NCBI RefSeq assembly: GCF_030403775.1
Contig: NZ_JAQMWQ010000009.1
Location: forward strand, 62,001-126,000
DNA from: Paenibacillus sp. BSR1-1
Lineage (GTDB): Bacteria; Bacillota; Bacilli; Bacillales; Cytobacillaceae
DNA length: 64,000 nucleotides
Direction: 5' to 3'
The position numbers were made by a program, and so were the translations under genes. The notes beneath the pieces are model-generated. The model did no database searches. It worked only from the letters and a program-made list of their open reading frames with translations, and had not been told where the DNA came from. Shown here one piece after another: positions 56,803 to 64,000 of the stretch; the stretch's first letter is position 1; each line of letters opens with the position of its first letter.

Positions 56803-58158
56803 TTGAAGGAACTCAACAACAAATTTCAAGAACAGTCCCTTTTTAGTATTTCTTGGCCATTGTTCATTGAGCTGGCTCTCCATATGGGCATGGGAATTAT
56901 CGCAACATTAATGTTAAGTCATTATTCGGACAATGCTGCCGCTGGTGTAGGGGTAGCAAACCAGCTTTTGAACATATTTATTTTAGTTTTTACGGTTACA
57001 TCGATTGGCGCCACTGTTCTAATCAGCCAAAACCTCGGTGCAGGCCGTCTGAAGAACGCACGTCAGTTATCCCGCTCCGTTTTTGGGCTAAACTTTTGGT
57101 TTGGCATTACAATAGCGATTATCATTTTTTTCTTTGGCGGACACCTATTAAGTTTATTTGAAATCCACGGCAAAGTGTATAGCTACGGTCTGACGTTTGT
57201 TCAAATTTGCGGAATCTCCCTCTTTTTCGAATCTATCTCACTTGCTTTAAGCGCCGTACTTCGCAGCCATGGGTACACCAAAGAATCAATGGTTGTAACA
57301 GTAGTAATGGACTTAATCAGTATTGCCGGGAATATCATTGCTCTTTCTGGGTTATTCGGAATTCCGGTTACAGGTGTAACGGGTGTTTCATGGGCAATGG
57401 TGGTAGCCCGTGCCTACGCAGTCGCTGCCCTGATCTACCTTGTCTACAATCGGCTTTCACTTAAGCTGGAAATAAGCGATATTTTCAAAGCTAAAAAAGA
57501 GGATATTAAAGCGCTGCTTTCTATTGGCATTCCGTCGGCTGGTGAAAATCTTTCCTACCAATTATCGCAGCTGGCAATAACCAGCTTTGTTGTTTCAATG
57601 GGAACAGCCTCCCTTGCAGCGAGAGTCTATATTTTAAATATTAATATGGTTTGCTTTTTATTTACGCTCGCAATTGCTCAAGGTACACAACTTCTAGTTG
57701 CACGTTACATCGGCGGAAAACAGTTTGACAAGGCCCTTCGCCGCGGTATACGTACGTTAAAAATTGCAATGGCTGCCTCAACTGTTACTTCATTGATCAT
57801 AGCATTGATTGGCTCGCCGATTTTAAAATCTTTTACAAATGATCCAAGTATTATTGCCATCGGTCTCCCTGTGCTATGGGCGATCGTGTTTGTCGAACCT
57901 GGCCGGGCGATGAATATCGTTTTAATGAACTCACTTAAATCCGCTGGCGATGTTCGTTTTCCAGTGATAATTGGAACCATTTCCATGTGGGGAATAGCAG
58001 TCTCCCTAAGTTATATACTAGGAGTTCATTATGGACTGGGCCTTTTAGGAATTTGGCTGGCCACGGGTGCAGATGAGTGGCTAAGGGGCTGCTTCGCTTT
58101 AAGACGCTGGCAGATGAAACCTTGGGATCGGTTCAGGAAAGTACATGTAACTGTTTAA
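56803..58158 (+). CDS. MATE family efflux transporter
   Basis: A 451-residue protein with twelve membrane segments in two halves. It has ATLMLSHYSDNAAAGVGVAN and GATVLISQNLGAGRLKNA in the first half and NMVCFLFTLAIAQGTQLLVA in the second, typical of MATE cation antiporters. It exports drugs or metabolites in exchange for sodium or protons. The frame begins with TTG at 56782; the TTG at 56803 is preferred, behind AAAGGAG with a spacing of 8. Confidence 0.9.
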   Translation: MKELNNKFQEQSLFSISWPLFIELALHMGMGIIATLMLSHYSDNAAAGVGVANQLLNIFILVFTVTSIGATVLISQNLGAGRLKNARQLSRSVFGLNFWFGITIAIIIFFFGGHLLSLFEIHGKVYSYGLTFVQICGISLFFESISLALSAVLRSHGYTKESMVVTVVMDLISIAGNIIALSGLFGIPVTGVTGVSWAMVVARAYAVAALIYLVYNRLSLKLEISDIFKAKKEDIKALLSIGIPSAGENLSYQLSQLAITSFVVSMGTASLAARVYILNINMVCFLFTLAIAQGTQLLVARYIGGKQFDKALRRGIRTLKIAMAASTVTSLIIALIGSPILKSFTNDPSIIAIGLPVLWAIVFVEPGRAMNIVLMNSLKSAGDVRFPVIIGTISMWGIAVSLSYILGVHYGLGLLGIWLATGADEWLRGCFALRRWQMKPWDRFRKVHVTV

Positions 58159-58263
58159 TTAAATCAACGATACCCCGGAAGGATAAATGGCACCACTGCC
58201 GATTGAACCAGGAAGTCGTTTTGTAAATTTTTAAGTACAGTAAAGTTTTTTACATCAAAAATT

Positions 58264-58324
58264 AAACTCCAAATACTTATAACCCCGTCCTAACTCAGAA
58301 CGGGGTTATAAGTATTTGGAGTTT
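58264..58324. terminator. Long perfect inverted repeat, likely terminator
   Basis: A 25-base arm (AAACTCCAAATACTTATAAC and CCCGT) is repeated perfectly in inverse after an 11-base loop. It is followed on the plus strand by TTTTAAAATT. It follows the MATE gene and is far longer than an ordinary terminator. Confidence 0.75.
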
Positions 58325-58793
58325 TAAAATTAAATAACTTTATTGTCACATTACACAATGTTTAAAAGGATTTTTTCAAAATAAAAACGGACTGCGGCGG
58401 CTTGTCTCAATTAATTTTCACCATTTTTCCCAAACTCAAATACTAGCTCAACATAGTAAAGATAATTTAAATATACATAAATATTTTTAAAGTAAATTAT
58501 CGTAATATTTTTTATAATTAGAAAAAAACTAGCACTCCTTGCTTATTATTAAGTCTTTCAATGGTAGAAAAATTATTTTGATAAAGTGCATTTAATAATC
58601 TTTTAAAGAAAGGTACTACCTATGTTTGTATATCTTTGGATATTTATCCGGCAAATGGACTTAAATATTAAAGAGCTGCTTAACAAGATTTAGCAATGTA
58701 TGAGAGAAAGCTATTTTATTAGATTATGGCTTTTTAACAACATGGTTAATTACGTACGAAATCAAGGGGTGTAGTTTTGAAGTTTCGTTAGAG
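58325..58793. other. AT-rich region without intact genes
   Basis: About 470 bases before the symporter leader. A short frame (MFVYLWIFIRQMDLNIKELL, from 58621) stops after 23 codons and then continues in frame for about 25 more without a stop; it may be a broken small gene. No family is recognised. Otherwise no feature was seen. Confidence 0.3.
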
Positions 58794-58853
58794 GTGATAA
58801 CTTTTTTTCTGTACTAATCATATCTATCCTTCCCATGATTAGACCGTTATCAC
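58794..58853 (+). promoter_or_regulatory. Structured leader hairpin before symporter operon
   Basis: GTGATAAC and GTTATCAC pair perfectly, enclosing a second perfect pair TAATCAT and ATGATTA. The structure has two stems and an asymmetric internal loop of 13 and 4 bases. It ends about 20 bases before the AGGAGGAGG box of the DUF3311 gene. A regulatory role is an inference. Confidence 0.45.
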
Positions 58854-58884
58854 TAATTTCAAGAAAATAGGAGGAGGAATAATT

Positions 58885-59082
58885 TTGAAGTTAATTTTTA
58901 TTTTAGCAATAATTCCTTTTATTGGATTTCTCGGAGGAATTCCTTTTGTGAATAAAGTTAACCCATATATTTTGGGTATGCCCTTTATTCTTTTTTGGAT
59001 TGTATTATGGGTAGTTATTACATCAGGACTTATGGCGATTATATTTAACCTAGATCCTAAAAATAGGAGGGAAAATGAATAA
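58885..59082 (+). CDS. DUF3311 small membrane protein
   Basis: A 65-residue protein with two membrane segments (LIFILAIIPFIGFLGGIPF and FILFWIVLWVVITSGLMAII). It is the DUF3311 partner that typically precedes SSS-family symporters in bacilli (YhjC/YhjB type). It starts TTG behind AGGAGGAGG and shares one base with the symporter start (TAATG). Confidence 0.88.
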   Translation: MKLIFILAIIPFIGFLGGIPFVNKVNPYILGMPFILFWIVLWVVITSGLMAIIFNLDPKNRRENE

Positions 59083-60557
59083 TGAATGCAGCACTTCTTA
59101 TTATCATTGCATCTATAATTTTTGCACTTACCATTGGTATTCGAGCGCGTAAAGGTAAAGATATGAACCTTGAACAGTGGACAGTTGGAGGCCGTGGTTT
59201 TGGCACGGTTTTTATCTTTTTGTTAATGGCAGGTGAAACGTATTCCACTTTTACCTTTTTAGGAGGAAGCGGTTGGGCATATGGCAAAGGCGGCCCTACT
59301 TTTTATATTTTAATATATGGTACATTGGCATTGATTATGTCGTATTGGTATGTTCCTGCTATTTGGCGATATGCAAAAGAAAAGAAACTAATGTCACAAT
59401 CGGACTTTTTCGTTAGTAAGTATAATAGTCCATATTTAGGTGTCCTTGTGTCAATTGTGGGTGTAGTTGCTGTCATCCCCTATCTAGTTCTTCAATTGAA
59501 AGGTTTGGGGAGTATTGTTTCAGAGGCATCTTACGGAGCGATTTCGCCTACTGTAGCAATTTGGATTGGGGTCATTGTTCTTACAATTTATGTGATGATC
59601 TCAGGAATCCATGGTTCTGCTTGGACAGCGGTTGTCAAAGATATTCTAATCCTCGGAGTTACTGTATTTTTAGGTATATATTTACCGCTTCATTATTATG
59701 GTGGATATCAGCCCATGTTTGAAGCGATCGATCAAGCGAAGTCTGGTTTTTTAACTTTGCCTAGTCAGGGATTAAGCATATCATGGTTTATTTCTACAGT
59801 TTTGCTAACTTCTCTTGGTTTTTATATGTATCCGCATGCATTCGGCGCCATTTATTCAGGAAAAAACGAAAAAACGTTCCGCAAGAATACAATTATAATG
59901 CCATTATATCAACTTATCTTACTCTTTGTGTTCTTTGCCGGTTTTGCCGCTATTCTTCAAATTCCCGGTTTGAAGGGGGATGAGGTTGATTTATCTTTAT
60001 TACGCCTCTCTAAACTAGCTTTTGATCCATGGGTAATGGGAGTAATTGGTGCTGCAGGAGTACTCACAGCCTTAGTTCCAGGTTCGATGCTATTAATGTC
60101 TGCAGCTACCTTGCTGGCGAAAAATGTATATGGTGTATTTGTGCCTTCGGCTACTGATAAGCAGATTGTAAGTTTAGCTAAGTACTTAGTACCTGTCGTT
60201 GCTCTTGTTTCATTATTTTTTACGTTTAAAAGTGGTACGATTGTCGCTTTATTATTAATGGGGTCTAGTATGGTTACACAGTTGTTTCCAGCTATGATTT
60301 TCAGCTTAATGAGGAATAATTTCGTAACGAAGCAAGGGGCATTCGCGGGAATCATCTTGGGGGAAGCTACGGTAGCATACATTACACTTTCGAAAACCAC
60401 TATAGGAACCCTGTTTCCTTTACTTCCTCAGTGGGTGAAGGATATAAATGTGGGGATAATAGCACTTACTATAAATGTAATAGTTATGACCATTGTAAGC
60501 ATGGTCACAAAGAATTATAGTGTTTCTAATAAGAAGACTGAACAAGTTGCATCGTGA
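59082..60557 (+). CDS. Sodium:solute symporter (SSS family)
   Basis: A 491-residue protein with about thirteen membrane segments and SSS-family features: TVGGRGFGTVFIFLLMAGET then YSTFTFLGGSGWAYGKGGPT, and SWFISTVLLTSLGFYMYPHA. It resembles YhjB/YodF-type transporters of unknown substrate. It is translationally coupled to the DUF3311 subunit. A convergent cytosine-deaminase-like amidohydrolase follows, so import of a pyrimidine-like or amide compound is possible but unproved. Confidence 0.9.
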   Translation: MNAALLIIIASIIFALTIGIRARKGKDMNLEQWTVGGRGFGTVFIFLLMAGETYSTFTFLGGSGWAYGKGGPTFYILIYGTLALIMSYWYVPAIWRYAKEKKLMSQSDFFVSKYNSPYLGVLVSIVGVVAVIPYLVLQLKGLGSIVSEASYGAISPTVAIWIGVIVLTIYVMISGIHGSAWTAVVKDILILGVTVFLGIYLPLHYYGGYQPMFEAIDQAKSGFLTLPSQGLSISWFISTVLLTSLGFYMYPHAFGAIYSGKNEKTFRKNTIIMPLYQLILLFVFFAGFAAILQIPGLKGDEVDLSLLRLSKLAFDPWVMGVIGAAGVLTALVPGSMLLMSAATLLAKNVYGVFVPSATDKQIVSLAKYLVPVVALVSLFFTFKSGTIVALLLMGSSMVTQLFPAMIFSLMRNNFVTKQGAFAGIILGEATVAYITLSKTTIGTLFPLLPQWVKDINVGIIALTINVIVMTIVSMVTKNYSVSNKKTEQVAS

Positions 60558-60578
60558 TGTTAATAAGCCATTTTGTTT

Positions 60579-60613
60579 AGAGCACCTCAAAAATAATTTT
60601 GAAGTGCTCTTTG
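60579..60613. terminator. Terminator of the symporter operon
   Basis: AGAGCACCTCAAAA and TTTTGAAGTGCTCT form a long stem with one bulge, followed by TTT. A second small hairpin (AAACCG / CGGTTT) lies at 60663-60691 near the end of the convergent gene. Confidence 0.8.
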
Positions 60614-60755
60614 AACTTGCTGAAACGATTTCCAAAATACTGTATCTGTTCCGCTAATCTCATAAAACCGCACAACGATCTGTACGGTTTTTATATTTAA
60701 GAATTCTTTTGCAAACAAAGGTCCTGGTGAAATCCACTAGAACAGGTGTGATCTC

Positions 60756-62201
60756 CTAAATATTTCTAGAAGCGTTTGGGACTTTAGTCTTCACGTTATC
60801 CAGCGTCCCCGAGGAAAGAGTGCCTTTATACAGTACGGCTGCACGTATTGGCAGCCGGGCAACAACTTCAGCAGAGCAGCTTGCAGGAAGAAGTACTCCT
60901 GTTGCATCATTGCCGACTCTTGGCCATACTTGCTTACCGGACTCATCTAAAGGGGTAATTCCCCCTGTAGCAAGGGAAAGTGCTCGAGACAGGTTGTATT
61001 CGTTCTTCCATCCATATATTTGTGCTGCAAGATGTGCTTTCTGCAGAGTATCACCTATCCCGAATGGATCCCAGTGGTCGGTAATACTATCATTGCCAAG
61101 CATGACATTCACCTTCCGCTCATGAAGGAGTGGAATTGGCATTACACTTTTGCCAATTGGAACAGAAGATGCTATAGAGATACCTAGCGATGCAAGACGG
61201 TCTGCCATTGCAACGTCTTCACCTGCTGCTAATGATGCAAGAGAGAAAGCATGACTGATTGTCACTTTTCCGTGTAGACCAGCTTCTTCTGTCAAATCTG
61301 CTAATCTTCGAATAGCTTTTAATCCTGTTTCACCGCCTTCATGAAGATGGATATCAATGCCTGCTTTGTAGTCCACTGCGATTTGAACCATGGTATGTAG
61401 TGATTTTTCCATATCCCCGTCTACTAAGGTTGGATCTAGTCCGCCAACATGTGTAACGCCGAGCTTCATGGCATCGCGTAACAGTCCCTCTACATTTGAG
61501 CGAAGCAAGCCGTGTTGCGGGAAAGCAACGATTTCATGAGAAATTTTATCTGAATAATTTGCTAAGGCGAGCTTTAGTTTCTCAAGATTTTTAAGACCAA
61601 CGACTGGATCAATGTTGCAGTGGCTTCTAACATACGTAGAGCCGTAGCTGAGAATTAGTTCAATTAATTTCTCTGCGCGCTCCTGAACGGTTGGGAGCAA
61701 TTCCGGGAGCAATTTCTGCTCTAAGGCAATCATGTCAAAAATACCATTTTTTCTTGTTGCTGCTGCTTTCCAAGGGCCGCCATAATAGGTTTTATCCAAA
61801 TGAATATGCATATCTCTAAAAGAAGGAAGCAAGAGCATACTTTTTGCATCATAGCAAGCAATATCTTTTTCAAAAGGGGAGTTTGTATCTAGTATTTTCG
61901 TAATCCTGCCTTTATCGACTCGGATGTTTCGTAATACAGATTCGGTTGCAGCCACTTCTCCGTTTTCATATTTAAAGCCGCTTTCCAATCGAACATTCAA
62001 AAGCATGTAAGAGCTATTTTTATTCGGTTTTTCTATTTTATGTGTATGGTCATCCTTATTTGGTGCAGCTTCTGCGCTTGTCATTTCAGGTGCCAATAAT
62101 TCCATCGTTCCGGTAACACCGAGAATTGCAGAAGCCCCTCCGATTTTTCCAACGTTACCTAAAAACTTCCGCCGTGACAAGCTTATGTTTTCTTGTATCA
62201 T
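60756..62201 (-). CDS. Tat-exported cytosine-deaminase-like amidohydrolase
   Basis: A 481-residue amidohydrolase. The N-terminus holds a twin-arginine motif (SRRKFLGNVGKIGG) and a hydrophobic stretch, so export or membrane anchoring by Tat is likely. The hydrolase domain has the metal ligands HIHLDKTYYGGPW, VRSHCNIDP, AGIDIHLHEGGETG, ISHAFSLASLA and GNDSITDHWDPFGIGD, the layout of cytosine deaminase CodA. Where CodA has HCDE this protein has HLHE. The substrate is unknown. The ATG at 62201 follows GGAGG; a TTG directly before it is also possible. Confidence 0.88.
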   Translation of the reverse strand: MIQENISLSRRKFLGNVGKIGGASAILGVTGTMELLAPEMTSAEAAPNKDDHTHKIEKPNKNSSYMLLNVRLESGFKYENGEVAATESVLRNIRVDKGRITKILDTNSPFEKDIACYDAKSMLLLPSFRDMHIHLDKTYYGGPWKAAATRKNGIFDMIALEQKLLPELLPTVQERAEKLIELILSYGSTYVRSHCNIDPVVGLKNLEKLKLALANYSDKISHEIVAFPQHGLLRSNVEGLLRDAMKLGVTHVGGLDPTLVDGDMEKSLHTMVQIAVDYKAGIDIHLHEGGETGLKAIRRLADLTEEAGLHGKVTISHAFSLASLAAGEDVAMADRLASLGISIASSVPIGKSVMPIPLLHERKVNVMLGNDSITDHWDPFGIGDTLQKAHLAAQIYGWKNEYNLSRALSLATGGITPLDESGKQVWPRVGNDATGVLLPASCSAEVVARLPIRAAVLYKGTLSSGTLDNVKTKVPNASRNI

Positions 62202-62344
62202 CAACTAATTCCTCCTTTGGAAATGTTTGATTAAATTAAAATAAACAGCTTGAGAAAACAAAATGAAAGTTACTTAATTTTTATGTTTTAGTAAATTTTA
62301 ACAATTATAATTTTAAAAGGATTGTATTTATAAGTCATTGGTTA

Positions 62345-62530
62345 CTTAAACCAAAATTCAGTGATTGTATTAGGCAATTTATACAATGGATTTTTACATG
62401 GACATGAACATTATAAACCCCATGTTCCTTCTTAATTATATTTTCAACGACAGTAGAAATATTATGTGCATCGCGAATATCCAGAATAGAGCGACGACAA
62501 TTTCGTATTCCCAGCTTGCTTAATATATCA
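62345..62530 (-). pseudogene. Short coding remnant
   Basis: The minus strand is open for about 60 codons without a start: DILSKLGIRNCRRSILDIRD, then AHNISTVVENIIKKEHGVYN and VHVHVKIHCINC, ending in TGA. The segment VENIIKKEHGVYNVHVHV resembles a domain of cation-diffusion or metal proteins, but I cannot be sure. No ribosome binding site or start is present, so it is probably gene debris. Confidence 0.3.
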
Positions 62531-62644
62531 AACTAAAAAGTTAATAATTTGGTAATGTTTTTTAAATGGGGAGTTAAGTTCTGTCAAGTATAATCAATGT
62601 ACTTCGAAGAAGGCATAAATCATAAATACAAAAAAAATAATATT

Positions 62645-62860
62645 TTATTGAGCATGAAGAACGAGCAATTCGGATGGTTCAACTTGAGCAGTAATATACA
62701 GAGTTAGTTGTAGCTTCTTTTTCCGCTGAAACCATTGCAAGAAGATCAAAACGAGTAGCTACGATGTTCAAAGGAGAGAATATTTCAGGCTCTCTTGGAT
62801 CAAGTAAAGAATATAATATCATTTCTAAAACAGAAAAAATTACATCTGTTTTCGAGTAGT
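62645..62860 (+). pseudogene. Coding remnant before MFS gene
   Basis: The plus strand reads EHEERAIRMVQLEQ, a stop, then YTELVVASFSAETIARRSKR and VATMFKGENISGS, ending at a double stop. The composition is protein-like on both sides of the stop, so this is probably a gene broken by a point mutation or the 3-prime end of a deleted gene. The family is not recognised. Confidence 0.35.
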
Positions 62861-62875
62861 AGAGGAGAAAAATCC

Positions 62876-64000
62876 ATGCAAACAAAATCTGCGTTTCCGT
62901 TTTTACTGACTTATATGTTTCTTGCTATGCTAGGCATTGGGCTTGTTATTCCGATTCTCCCTGAGCTTCTAATAGATTTCGGAGCAGGCGGAAAAGCAGC
63001 AGGATATTTAGTATCCGCCTTCGGCTTGACACAGTTTTTGTTCTCGCCAATTGCTGGTGAATTCTCAGACAAATACGGACGTAAGCCGATGATTGTCGTT
63101 GGACTGAGCTTATTCGTTATTTCCAACTTATTGGCTGCTGCTGCAGATCATTTCTCACTTTTTCTTGTTTCACGATTAATTGGCGGTATGGGTTCTGCTG
63201 CCTTGGTTCCCTCCATTATGGCTTATGTCGTTGATATCACGACAGAAGAACAGAGGCCTAGAGCAATGTCATTTCTAGGCGCTTCGATGTCATCCGGTTT
63301 TATTATTGGTCCGGGTTTGGGAGGATTGCTTGCTGAGTTTGGAACAAGGGCTCCTTTCTTCGCGTCTGCAAGTATTGGTCTTTTGGCGGTGATCTGTTGT
63401 TTACCATTATTACCGGAATCCCAACCAGTAGAGGTTCGTCTCATGCATCTGAAGTCGAAACCGAAAAAAGAAAATATTTTTCGTCAACTTGCACAGTCGG
63501 CTAAATCTCGTTATTTTATCCTATTGTTAATGATATTCGCTCTTACATTCGGACTTACTCATTTTGAGGCGATATACCCGTTGTTCGTTACTCAGAGCTA
63601 TGGATTTACGACTAGAGATATTTCCATCTTATTTATGGTTTGTTCCTTGATCGGTACATTCAACCAAGTGATGCTGACTAACCGGCTTACACAAAGGTTT
63701 GGGGAAAAGCCAATTATTAGCAGCATGCTCTTGCTATCGGCAGTATCTCTTGTCTTCTTGCTATTCTCGGGCAATTTCTTTTATGTAATGATAATTACAA
63801 TGTTGTTTTTCACATTTAATAACATATTACGGCCGACGCTTAACACGTTGCTTTCGAAGGAAGCTGGAAATGAACAAGGATTTGTAGCAGGGTTGAACAA
63901 TGCCTATATGAGTCTCGGGCAAATTTTTGGTCCAGTGCTTGCGGGGTGGTTATTTGATATTCATATCAACCTGCCATATCTATTCGGAGCAGTCGTGCTA
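62876..64000 (+). CDS. MFS multidrug efflux transporter, C-terminus cut by window edge
   Basis: The reading frame is open from ATG at 62876 (GAGGAG upstream) to the last base: at least 375 residues. The first half has the MFS motif A (GEFSDKYGRKPMIV) and the drug-antiporter motif C (GASMSSGFIIGPGLGGLLAE), as in NorA/Bmr. About eleven membrane segments are visible. It probably exports hydrophobic drugs or cationic metabolites. No regulator gene is seen intact beside it. Confidence 0.92.
   Translation, partial: MQTKSAFPFLLTYMFLAMLGIGLVIPILPELLIDFGAGGKAAGYLVSAFGLTQFLFSPIAGEFSDKYGRKPMIVVGLSLFVISNLLAAAADHFSLFLVSRLIGGMGSAALVPSIMAYVVDITTEEQRPRAMSFLGASMSSGFIIGPGLGGLLAEFGTRAPFFASASIGLLAVICCLPLLPESQPVEVRLMHLKSKPKKENIFRQLAQSAKSRYFILLLMIFALTFGLTHFEAIYPLFVTQSYGFTTRDISILFMVCSLIGTFNQVMLTNRLTQRFGEKPIISSMLLLSAVSLVFLLFSGNFFYVMIITMLFFTFNNILRPTLNTLLSKEAGNEQGFVAGLNNAYMSLGQIFGPVLAGWLFDIHINLPYLFGAVVL

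Overview
The window looks like chromosome of a low-GC, endospore-forming Bacillaceae (Bacillus or Neobacillus type). This rests on strong AGGAGG ribosome binding sites with frequent TTG and GTG starts, a TnrA regulator with two consensus TnrA boxes, a T-box leader in the ilv-leu cluster, a perfect CcpA cre site, a CotS/glycosyltransferase spore-coat cluster, and an uncoupled PucL/PucM-type purine catabolic operon. No rRNA, tRNA, intact transposase, prophage or CRISPR array was seen. Most calls are by family recognition of protein sequence; no database search was run.

Layout. 1-11.1 kb: a minus-strand sugar operon (Gfo/Idh/MocA oxidoreductase, YesL-like membrane protein, LplB/LplC-type permeases, LplA-type lipoprotein, a small anchored protein and a GH35 beta-galactosidase running off the left edge). 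A LacI-family repressor gene lies upstream. Between them is a decayed tract with an extra operator, a sulfatase 3-prime remnant and a copy of the GH35 gene start. 11.5-15.6 kb: a gene remnant, an AraC regulator, an unknown protein and a polar amino-acid ABC transporter. 15.9-20.6 kb: small sporulation/Fbp-like genes, then a nitrogen block with tnrA, amtB, a GlnD-like DUF294 nucleotidyltransferase and a DnaQ-like exonuclease.

20.7-32.4 kb: the branched-chain amino-acid cluster ilvE-ilvD-[T-box]-ilvB-ilvH-ilvC-leuA-leuB-leuC-leuD, with a cre site upstream of ilvE. 32.4-36.7 kb: a lipoprotein, DUF3892, a pectate-lyase-like beta-helix protein, DUF1836 and a hemolysin-III-like membrane protein. 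36.8-41.9 kb: a spore-coat glycan cluster (glycosyltransferase and CotS on minus; sugar nucleotidyltransferase and epimerase on plus) in which a UDP-glucose dehydrogenase gene has decayed.

41.9-51.4 kb: a long minus-strand run. The upstream part is OHCU decarboxylase, uricase, HIU hydrolase, allantoinase, allantoate amidohydrolase and an M20 peptidase, which together take urate to ureidoglycolate. The downstream part, beyond a terminator and a 52-bp tandem repeat, is a dipeptidase, a P1 peptidase, an HTH protein, DUF488 and a Dph6-like ATP pyrophosphatase. 51.5-58.2 kb: a MITE, a BASS transporter, a rhodanese, a DUF4097 protein, a probable sporulation protein, adenine deaminase (which feeds purine breakdown) and a MATE transporter. 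58.2-64 kb: a DUF3311/SSS symporter pair, a Tat-exported cytosine-deaminase-like amidohydrolase, gene debris and an MFS efflux gene cut by the right edge.

The most system-like novelty candidate is the nitrogen-controlled amtB-DUF294-DnaQ set, which lacks the usual GlnK partner. Other notable features are the probable non-AUG start of the OHCU decarboxylase, the decayed LacI-linked operon, the lost UDP-glucose dehydrogenase, the 52-bp tandem repeat and several mobile or dispersed non-coding elements.
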